DNA of 7,311 nucleotides, from NCBI GenBank assembly GCA_016199105.1, contig JACQHI010000126.1, positions 1-7,311 on the forward strand. Direction: 5' to 3'. Numbering within the stretch: the first letter of the stretch is position 1; each line of letters opens with the position of its first letter. The translations under genes and the position numbers were made by a program. Source of the DNA: Lentisphaerota bacterium. GTDB lineage: Bacteria; Verrucomicrobiota; Kiritimatiellia; JAAZAB01. Below are positions 1 to 4,707 of this stretch, piece after piece. The notes under the pieces are model-generated. The model was given only the letters and a program-made list of their open reading frames with translations, was not told the DNA's origin and did not search any database.

Positions 1-227
1 TCCTTCTTCCACACGTCGGCGAAGCCAAGCGCCGCTTGCCCTGAGCTGGTCGAAGGGCCGTGCTTCTCGGCGCCTTTCTCGAAGCAAAACGTTTCGCCGG
101 TCGGATCGGCCTCGGCGGGCGTCGGATGCCCGACCAGCCGGCACAGGTCAATGAAATGCTCCTGCGCGGCGGACCGCTCTTTCAAGTCCGCTTTCTTCCA
201 CTTGGCAATGAATTCGGCCACGTTCAC
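1..227 (-). CDS. MmeI-like (type IIL) restriction-methyltransferase, N-terminal fragment (runs off window edge)
   Basis: Seventy-five codons are visible, starting at a GTG at 227-225 and leaving the window at base 1. The start MNVAEFIAKWKKADLKERSA, then QEHFIDLCRLVG, PTPAEADPTGE and FADVWKK resemble the N-terminal domain of MmeI-like single-chain enzymes that join a nuclease, a SAM-dependent adenine methyltransferase and target recognition. In that family the aspartate of the ADVW segment (Asp71 here) is followed by an E-x-K pair that completes the nuclease site; that pair would lie beyond the edge, so activity cannot be judged. Residues about 56-67 (HGPSTSSGQAAL) look like an interspersed repeat inserted in frame. 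An in-frame TGA just upstream excludes a much longer start. No Shine-Dalgarno is seen; instead the GTG overlaps the stop of a micro-ORF as GTGA, suggesting coupled translation. Family is fairly sure; intactness is unknown. Confidence 0.8.
   Translation of the reverse strand, partial: MNVAEFIAKWKKADLKERSAAQEHFIDLCRLVGHPTPAEADPTGETFCFEKGAEKHGPSTSSGQAALGFADVWKK
35..58 (-). repeat. Short interspersed repeat, 'STSSGQA' type, inside the methyltransferase gene
   Basis: On the minus strand this reads CCTTCGACCAGCTCAGGGCA at its core, translated as PSTSSGQA. The CCCT/AGGG ends are complementary, so it can fold as a small hairpin. I recognise this as a short repeat that turns up both between and inside genes in several bacterial phyla. 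Here it keeps the reading frame and adds about 12 residues between FEKGAEK and GFADVW of the MmeI-like domain, next to the predicted nuclease aspartate. No clear target duplication is seen around it. Confidence 0.6.
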
Positions 228-358
228 GGTTTTTGACTCATTTTTTATCGCTCATTTATCGGTCAAGCCCCCGGTTTATCGCTCACGGGATCGGGTTTAT
301 CGCTCATTTATGCGTCATTTATCGCACATATCGCTCATTTATCAATCTTATGGCTCAT
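224..358 (-). other. Relay of seven overlapping micro-ORFs linking the winged-helix ORF to the methyltransferase
   Basis: Reading down the minus strand, each ORF begins inside the stop of the one before with a 4-base overlap. The chain is: winged-helix stop TGA (357-355); MSHKIDK (358-335); MSDMCDK (338-315); MTHK (318-304); MSDKPDPVSDKPGA (307-263); MTDK with a TTG start (266-252); MSDKK (255-238); MSQKP (241-224); then the GTG of the methyltransferase (227). That gives eight junctions: six ATGA, one TTGA and one GTGA. All stops are TGA. No Shine-Dalgarno precedes the individual starts. This is read directly from the sequence. That ribosomes pass along it by termination-reinitiation is inference; the alternative is a protein-binding repeat whose unit happens to contain ATGA. 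Confidence 0.6.
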
Positions 359-368
359 TTATCGCTCA
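244..368 (-). repeat. Degenerate 11-bp direct-repeat array, consensus TGAGCGATAAA
   Basis: Copies on the minus strand cover 244-254 (exact), 255-265 (one mismatch), 275-285 (exact), 296-306 (exact), 307-317 (three mismatches), 318-328 (one mismatch), 329-337 (9-base copy), 338-348 (degenerate), 349-357 (9-base copy) and 358-368 (exact). The last exact copy encodes the final Ser-Asp-Lys of the winged-helix ORF. Copies are adjacent or separated by 9-10 bases, close to one helical turn per unit. The array lies between the winged-helix ORF and the methyltransferase start, so it could be an operator, a translational relay or both. It is AT-rich against a GC-rich background. Confidence 0.85.
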
Positions 369-519
369 CGGCCTCATAAACGGTCCCTTTACGATCGCCG
401 ACCCGCCGGAGGACCCCTTTGGCCACCATGTCAGCCAGTAACCGCCTTGCGGTGGCGCTGGAAACGTCCAGCCATTCCGCCACATCCCTGTTCTTGCTCC
501 GCCCTTTCGCCCGGATCAG
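355..519 (-). pseudogene. Winged-helix DNA-binding domain, possibly a truncated remnant or a CTG-started small protein
   Basis: The frame reads LIRAKGRSKNRDVAEWLDVS, then SATARRLLADMVAKGVLRRV and GDRKGTVYEAVSDK before TGA. This is a typical winged helix: a recognition helix with SSATARRLL, then a wing around RRVGDRKGTVYE, as found at the C-terminus of Fic-like and AlbA-like proteins or in small regulators. The open frame extends up to about 579 but has no ATG, GTG or TTG before the domain; the first internal ATG (at 429) would remove the recognition helix. A CTG at 519-517 overlaps the DUF2442 stop as CTGA, so weak coupled initiation is conceivable. I think it more likely that the 5' part of a larger gene was lost. 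It could regulate the downstream methyltransferase; nothing in the sequence proves this. Confidence 0.55.
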
Positions 520-848
520 CCCTTGCGTTGAATGGTTGTACGGTAATCCGCGTGCTCCTCGGCAACCGCGAAGGCCGTCTTATGCGCTTTGAGCGGCATC
601 CGACCTTCCACGATATGTTGGACTTCTATATCCTCATCAATTTCCGGCCAATGAAGCATCTTGCCTTGCGCGTAGACTTCAAAATGGTTTCTTTGCCCTT
701 CGCTTGCCTTCAGGAGACGCGGATAACATTCATAGGGCACCGTGATCCTGCGGCCATCTGTGAGGCAGACCTCAAAGCCTCCGGCGCCGATCATCAACCC
801 CGTAGCCTTGGCCAAGCGCGCTTTCGTCTTAGGAACTGAAGTGCTCAT
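516..848 (-). CDS. DUF2442 domain-containing protein
   Basis: The 110-residue protein has the DUF2442 layout: a basic start (MSTSVPKTKARLAKA), a short beta-rich core (FEVCLTDGRRITVPYECYPR), then LHWPEIDEDIEVQHIVEGR, whose W-P-x-I-D-x-D segment is diagnostic. DUF2442 proteins are small, of unknown biochemical role, and commonly follow a DUF4160 gene in a presumed toxin-antitoxin-like pair. Here the DUF4160 partner survives only as a fragment that overlaps this gene by 20 bases. A good ribosome binding site (GGGAGA, 6 bases before ATG) lies within the upstream fragment. The C-terminus runs about 25 residues past the usual end of the domain (AEEHADYRTTIQRKG) and may include read-through into a rearrangement junction shared with the winged-helix frame. 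Confidence 0.8.
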   Translation of the reverse strand: MSTSVPKTKARLAKATGLMIGAGGFEVCLTDGRRITVPYECYPRLLKASEGQRNHFEVYAQGKMLHWPEIDEDIEVQHIVEGRMPLKAHKTAFAVAEEHADYRTTIQRKG

Positions 849-891
849 GCCATTTCTCCCGGTAGCCTTTGATGTATGCGATGGTCGGCAT
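829..891 (-). pseudogene. DUF4160 gene remnant with central deletion
   Basis: A 20-codon frame reads MPTIAYIKGYREKWHEHFSS and ends in TAA. The first ten residues match the usual DUF4160 start (MPTI..I.GYRF), and the last ten match its usual end (EKWHEHF). A normal DUF4160 protein is roughly 80-90 residues, so the central part, including the usual histidine-rich strand, appears deleted with the frame kept. The 20-base overlap with the DUF2442 start looks like the native gene junction, which supports descent from an ordinary DUF4160-DUF2442 pair. It starts only 26 bases after the terminator of the upstream gene, leaving little room for a promoter. It is unlikely to be functional, though it could still be translated as a coupling leader for DUF2442. 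Confidence 0.6.
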
Positions 892-916
892 CAATGTCGC
901 CTATTGATTGCTGAAT

Positions 917-943
917 AAAAAGGTCCCATTCGGAGATGGGACC
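917..943 (-). terminator. Rho-independent terminator of the metalloprotease gene
   Basis: GGTCCCAT (922-929) and ATGGGACC (936-943) form a perfect 8-bp stem with a 6-base loop. On the minus strand it is followed immediately by TTTTT (921-917). It begins 10 bases after the TAG of the metalloprotease gene. There is no T run on the other side, so it acts on minus-strand transcription only. Confidence 0.9.
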
Positions 944-953
944 TACGCAATCT

Positions 954-3644
954 CTACCAAGCCGCGCCGGGGACGGGGTTGGCGCCGGGCCAGCCCCACT
1001 CGATGGCCCAGGCAATGGTTGTGCCCGAGACGGACCGGATGTACCAGTAGCCGGTGTTGCTGTCAAAGACGGCCAGGTCGTTGATGCCGTCGCCGTCGTA
1101 ATCGCCCGATACGGGGTCCGCCCCCGGCCAGCCCCACGCGATGGCCCAGGCAATGGTTGTGCCCGACACCGTCCGGATATACCAGTTGCCCGTGTTCTGA
1201 TCGAAGACGGCCAGATCGCTGAGGCCATCGCCGTCATAATCGCCCGATACGGGGTCCGCCCCCGGCCAGCCCCAGGGGACGGCCCAGGCGATGAGAGTGC
1301 CGGAAACGGAGCGGATGTACCAATACCCGGTATTGTTGTCGAAAACGGCCAGATCGCTCAGGGCATCCGAATCGTACCCGCCGGCCAGTCCGCCACGGTA
1401 GCCGGAATCGGGATCCGAGAAGGAACTCGAGGCGAGGGCATTTTGCGCTTTCACCCAGTAATTCAGCCTGACGCTTCGCGCGGTATTCGTATCGTCGAAG
1501 GTGGTCGTCGTTGTGTTCGACGAAATCATCGTGGCGCTTCCGGACGAGTTGCTTGAGTTGCGCCACACCTCGTAACGGGTCGCGCCGCTCACGGCGCTCC
1601 AGGTGATGCGGATCTTGTCCCGATAGGAGCCGTCCGAGGCGCTCACGCCGGTGGGCGTCGCAAGACTGGCATAGCCGGAATCGGAGGCGCTCAACGAGCC
1701 CGCGCCGGCCTCGTTCACCGCCCGGACCCAATAATAATAGATTGTCCCCGCCGTGCCGGAGGCATCGTCATAATTGGTGGTGACGAGATTGGACGCCAGT
1801 GTCGTCGCCGTGCCGGAATCATCCGTGGTGGACCGCAAGAGTTGATAGTAGGCCGCGCGGGCTGTGGCGCTCCACCGAATTCCGACGCTCCCGCCCAACG
1901 TGCCGTCGCTGGCCTGCAAGCCGGCGGGCGCGGCGGGAACTGCGACCGTGCCGGCGCGGTAGCCGGATTCCGAGGCGCTGAAGCTTCCGGCGCCGGCCGA
2001 ATTGGTGCCCTTCACCCAATAATAATAAACGACATCGGCCGTCGGTGGAGCGTCGGTATAATTGGTCGTGGCGCTCGTTCCGATGCGGGAGGCGGAAGCG
2101 GATTGATCGGCGGTGTGCCGCCAGATTTCATAGCCGGTGGCATTGGAGGGGGCGACCCAGAACAACCGGACCTGGTTCGAATAGGCGCCGTCGGTGGCCC
2201 ACACACCGGTCGGGGCGGCGGGCGGCTGGAGGGCGGCCGAGCGATACCCCGTATCCGGATCGCTGAAGCCGCTGGAACTCGTGGTGTTCGACGCCGTCAC
2301 CCAGAAATAATAGACCACGCCCGCGGAGGCGTTGGTGTCGTCGTAATTGGTCGTGGCCAGTCCCGCGATCAGCGCGGCGGCCGTATCGGCCTGATTGGTG
2401 GTGTTGCGCCAGACCGTATAACTGGTGGCGCCCGACACGCCGTTCCATGCAATACGGACCTTGTCCGAGTAAAGGCCGTCGGAGGCCGAAACGCCGGACG
2501 GTGCCGAGAGCGAACCGAGCCAGCCGAGGTCATACAAGATGCCCATGCCCACGGGACCCGCTTGATGGGCGGCCTCGCCGTTGGCCAGGGAAGGGGTCAT
2601 CAGCGCATTCAGGGTGCCGTTGAAAATATCGTCGAGATGCGAATAACTCGAACCGGACTCCCAGGACGTGGGGCAGTACAGCTTGGCGGGAGTCCCGCCG
2701 TTGCCCGCATTGGCGTAGGCGCCGCTGAAAAAGATGTTGTCGCTGAGCAGTTGTTCGCGAAGGGCCAGGGACGGATTGGGAAACAACGTGGTATCCAGCA
2801 GGGAGGAGCCGCTGCCATTTTGAGCGAACTGATCGTAAATGAAGGGGTACGCGCTTCCGCCGCCCCAACGGCCAAGCCCGCCCGAGACCGTCATGGATCC
2901 CGAGAAACCCAGGCCGTGACAGACTTCATGCAATACGACGCTGACCAGATCCCATTTGCTCATGCCGGGATTGCCGTCGGTCCCATAATACCAGGACGCA
3001 AAGGTGGAATTGAAGGCCATATCGATGTCCGCGTCGGCATCCAGGCCGTCCTCGTCGTCATCGTATAAATCCCCATCGTTCAGGTCGGTGCGCGACAGGG
3101 CATTGGCCAGGGCGGACGGATACCACGTGGTGCTGTAGGGCGCGCCGGAGAAGGCGATGTGATAGCTGTCGGCGCCGGCATGCCCCAGAACCCCCGAGCC
3201 CAGGCTCGACCAGCAGGCATTCACCTTGATGGGGACGGAGGAGGTGATGGCGCCGGCCCAGATGGCGATGGCGTAGCTGATGGCGGCCTGGGCTTCGGCC
3301 GTCCAGGCGCCGGCCACGTCGCCATACCGGTTCGTGGTTCCCACCGCGAGGTAATTGATCGTGATCGTGGCGCTGCGCGGCCGCAGGGCAAACCCCTGGG
3401 GGGGCGGTATGCGGAAAGGGCGAGTTCCAACGCCGGCCCGGAGGACAACGGGCGCGCCGCCGGGCGCCGAGCGCGGCGCGGTCCCCGCCGTCGCTCCCGC
3501 CGTCGCTCCGGGAGCTATGGCGGGCACGCCGGGAGCTTCCACCTTCGCCAAGGCTTCGGCGGACAAGATGGCGGGCACGCCGGCAACGGTAGAGAAGGAA
3601 AAGGCGGCGAAAACGGCAAGGACAAACAGGATGAAGCGGCTCAT
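954..3644 (-). CDS. Secreted zinc metalloprotease-like protein with four fibronectin type III domains and FG-GAP-like repeats
   Basis: From the ATG at 3644 the protein has 896 residues. A signal peptide (MSRFILFVLAVFAAFSFSTVAG) is followed by an Ala/Pro/Gly-rich linker to about 90, then the catalytic domain to about 378. HEVCHGLGF (His239, Glu240, His243) is a zinc-binding HExxHxxGF motif. The position where classical metzincins have the third histidine is Gly249, so the third ligand is probably later, as in leishmanolysin-type enzymes; His336 of SYSHLDD is the best candidate. ALMTPSL (Met349) looks like the Met-turn. Asp/Glu-rich DLYDDDEDGLDADADID near 192-208 may bind calcium. Four fibronectin type III domains occupy about 380-752, each ending in a DxxxGYR-like tail, followed by three 46-residue repeats to the end. 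The start has a good ribosome site (GGGGA, 8 bases upstream); a GTG at 3770 in frame would bury the signal peptide. Substrate unknown. Likely exported and degradative. Confidence 0.85.
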   Translation of the reverse strand: MSRFILFVLAVFAAFSFSTVAGVPAILSAEALAKVEAPGVPAIAPGATAGATAGTAPRSAPGGAPVVLRAGVGTRPFRIPPPQGFALRPRSATITINYLAVGTTNRYGDVAGAWTAEAQAAISYAIAIWAGAITSSVPIKVNACWSSLGSGVLGHAGADSYHIAFSGAPYSTTWYPSALANALSRTDLNDGDLYDDDEDGLDADADIDMAFNSTFASWYYGTDGNPGMSKWDLVSVVLHEVCHGLGFSGSMTVSGGLGRWGGGSAYPFIYDQFAQNGSGSSLLDTTLFPNPSLALREQLLSDNIFFSGAYANAGNGGTPAKLYCPTSWESGSSYSHLDDIFNGTLNALMTPSLANGEAAHQAGPVGMGILYDLGWLGSLSAPSGVSASDGLYSDKVRIAWNGVSGATSYTVWRNTTNQADTAAALIAGLATTNYDDTNASAGVVYYFWVTASNTTSSSGFSDPDTGYRSAALQPPAAPTGVWATDGAYSNQVRLFWVAPSNATGYEIWRHTADQSASASRIGTSATTNYTDAPPTADVVYYYWVKGTNSAGAGSFSASESGYRAGTVAVPAAPAGLQASDGTLGGSVGIRWSATARAAYYQLLRSTTDDSGTATTLASNLVTTNYDDASGTAGTIYYYWVRAVNEAGAGSLSASDSGYASLATPTGVSASDGSYRDKIRITWSAVSGATRYEVWRNSSNSSGSATMISSNTTTTTFDDTNTARSVRLNYWVKAQNALASSSFSDPDSGYRGGLAGGYDSDALSDLAVFDNNTGYWYIRSVSGTLIAWAVPWGWPGADPVSGDYDGDGLSDLAVFDQNTGNWYIRTVSGTTIAWAIAWGWPGADPVSGDYDGDGINDLAVFDSNTGYWYIRSVSGTTIAWAIEWGWPGANPVPGAAW
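957..1388 (-). repeat. Three tandem 46-codon FG-GAP/VCBS-like repeats
   Basis: Each 138-base unit encodes GDYDGDG-SDLAVFD-NTG-WYIR-VSGT-IAWA-WGWPGADPVS, where the DxDxDG part is a calcium-binding loop. DNA identity between units is high: a 36-base stretch beginning at 1101 recurs exactly at 1239, and a 28-base stretch at 1001 recurs exactly at 1139, both 138 bases apart. Three blades are too few for a closed seven-bladed propeller, and the last unit stops right after WPGANPVPGAAW, so either the array is truncated or it serves as a surface-binding tail. Confidence 0.85.
3517..3583 (-). repeat. 'FAKASADK/SAEALAKV' interspersed repeat flanked by 16-bp direct repeats
   Basis: ATGGCGGGCACGCCGG occurs exactly at 3517-3532 and 3568-3583. 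Between them lie 35 bases containing CTTCGCCAAGGCTTCGGCGG, a repeat I recognise from other bacterial genomes and which is partly self-complementary. The total gain is 51 bases (17 codons), so the metalloprotease frame is kept and the protein reads GVPAILSAEALAKVEAPGVPAI just after the signal peptide, with GVPAI present twice. The layout resembles an insertion with target duplication, or slippage around a repeat. Confidence 0.7.
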
Positions 3645-3715
3645 GACGAAATTCCCCGAAGTTGGTTGGTTTTCAAAACAAATGCCCGGCAGTTCTCTTT
3701 CTACCGGAAATGGGG

Positions 3716-3743
3716 AAAAAAGCAAGACTGCAAACCTTGCAGT
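3716..3743 (-). terminator. Candidate attenuator hairpin in the metalloprotease leader
   Basis: ACTGCAA and TTGCAGT (3727-3743) form a 7-bp stem with a 3-base loop. An alternative stem, GCAAG with CTTGC (3740-3722), abuts the six T residues at 3721-3716 on the minus strand. Mutually exclusive stems next to a T run are what a transcription attenuator looks like. It sits about 70 bases before the start codon, so termination here would block the gene. It could instead end a small RNA. Confidence 0.35.
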
Positions 3744-3910
3744 GGTAGGCGGGCAGGAGCAACGCTCCACGTCGCCCAGGCAAGTGGCCCCTTTGCCGCA
3801 GACGGAGCAACAGTCCTGGTCGGCATGCGGACGGGCTGACGTCCGGCGCCAAAGTTAGTGCCTTACAAGGACAGAAACTGCTATAAACAACAAGTACTCA
3901 AGAATGACAT

Positions 3911-3985
3911 AATCATTTACAACAGAATCATTGGAAAGGGAGAAGCGAGTGCCGATCGAAATGATTTTGCCATCAATGATTCTGT
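3911..3985. promoter_or_regulatory. Symmetric AATCATT/AATGATT box array with a 12-bp inverted repeat
   Basis: AATCATT occurs at 3911-3917 and 3926-3932, and its complement AATGATT at 3960-3966 and 3975-3981. Both pairs have the same 15-base offset. The inner left and outer right boxes extend to a perfect 12-bp inverted repeat, ACAGAATCATTG (3922-3933) and CAATGATTCTGT (3974-3985). The array lies between the end of the signalling operon and the metalloprotease gene, so it may be an operator for the latter. A terminator for the former is less likely, since no T run follows. Confidence 0.45.
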
Positions 3986-3999
3986 CGTGGTTGAAAAAT

Positions 4000-4695
4000 T
4001 CATTGGGTTGCTGGCGTTAGCCCGCTTTGGGAGGACGAGGACGATTCCCCCCCGCCGGAAGCCGCTTTGCTTTCCGCGGCTTCCAGGATGCCCGCGGCTT
4101 CCGGATAGAGCTTCCGGATGCAGTCGGGGCAGATGCTGTGGGTGAATTTCATTTCCGAATGGTTCTGGATGTAGGCTTCGACCTGCTGCCAGTAGCCCCG
4201 GTCGTCCCGCACTTTTTTGCAGGAGGCGCAGATCGGCAGCAGGCCCCGGAGCATCCGGATTTGCACAAGGGCTTCCTTGAGGTGGGCGATCAGCCGGTCT
4301 TTTTCCATCGCGCTTTTCTGGCGCTCCACGGCGTAATGAAGGGACCGCGCCAGTTCGCGCCGGCTCCACTGCCCCTTGACCAGGTAATCCTGCGCGCCTT
4401 CCTGAACGATATTCACCGCCAGGGTTTCATCGTCCAATCCGGTCGTGATCACGATGGGAATCAGGGGGAATTTCCGAGTGAGCTGCCGGAACGCATCCTG
4501 TCCGACCGCATCGGGCAGCCCGAGGTCGAGCAGGATCGCGTCAAAATGACTGTTGGGGAGCAGGGCGAGGGCGGCGGCCAGGCAATTCGCGCCGATCAAC
4601 GTGATCCCCGAATTCGGATTTTCCTGCAACGCCTCCTCGATCAGGCGGACGTCGCCGGGATTATCCTCGACCAGCAGGACGGTCAACGCATCCAT
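4000..4695 (-). CDS. Response regulator: receiver plus four-cysteine C-terminal domain
   Basis: This 231-residue protein starts with a receiver domain (1-125): acidic pocket Glu10/Asp11, phospho-acceptor Asp57 in ILLDLGLPDA, conserved Thr84/Thr85 and Lys107 in YLVKG. A helical linker (126-150) leads to RGLLPICASCKKVRDDRGYW and FTHSICPDCIRKLYPE. This conserved C-terminal module occurs on many receiver, PAS and GGDEF proteins. Its two C-x-x-C pairs (Cys156/159, Cys189/192) look like a metal or redox site. The last 25 residues are Ser/Gly/Ala-rich and probably disordered. There is no DNA-binding or cyclase domain, so output is probably protein-protein. A strong GGAGG lies 6 bases before the ATG, and 12 bases separate it from the stop of the upstream regulator, so the two are co-transcribed. 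The receiver call is secure; the role of the cysteine module is not. Confidence 0.9.
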   Translation of the reverse strand: MDALTVLLVEDNPGDVRLIEEALQENPNSGITLIGANCLAAALALLPNSHFDAILLDLGLPDAVGQDAFRQLTRKFPLIPIVITTGLDDETLAVNIVQEGAQDYLVKGQWSRRELARSLHYAVERQKSAMEKDRLIAHLKEALVQIRMLRGLLPICASCKKVRDDRGYWQQVEAYIQNHSEMKFTHSICPDCIRKLYPEAAGILEAAESKAASGGGESSSSSQSGLTPATQ

Positions 4696-4707
4696 CGTCT
4701 TCCTCCA

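Larger units (their letters stand above)
3645..3999. other. Intergenic region: AT-rich boxes and hairpin-rich leader of the metalloprotease gene
   Basis: No convincing gene is present. The part near 3850-3999 is markedly AT-rich and is the likely promoter zone; I see no clean -35/-10 pair, only weak candidates such as ATGTCA followed 17 bases later by TTTATA on the minus strand. Between it and the metalloprotease start, the minus strand can form four hairpins in order: 3845-3828 (CGGACG/CGTCCG), 3797-3779 (GGCAA/TTGCC), 3768-3756 (GGAGC/GCTCC) and 3743-3727 followed by a T run. A minus-strand frame rich in cysteine passes through here but lacks a usable start. Confidence 0.5.

Noticed and set aside
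244..368. CRISPR array
   Set aside because: Units are 11 bases, mostly contiguous, without unique spacers, and no cas gene is present.
1842..3068. 408-codon plus-strand frame opposite the metalloprotease
   Set aside because: Glycine/arginine/isoleucine-rich low-complexity translation with no motif or ribosome site; a shadow of the metalloprotease gene.
3645..3770. Longer metalloprotease start at a GTG at 3770
   Set aside because: It would place 42 extra residues before a well-formed signal peptide and run through the hairpin/T-run leader; the ATG at 3644 has a good ribosome site.
3740..3835. Cysteine-rich minus-strand peptide (reads DCCSVCGKGATC...ERCSC)
   Set aside because: The frame has no ATG or TTG start (only a late GTG at 3770) and merges into the metalloprotease frame; the cysteines look like a by-product of TGC-rich hairpin sequence.
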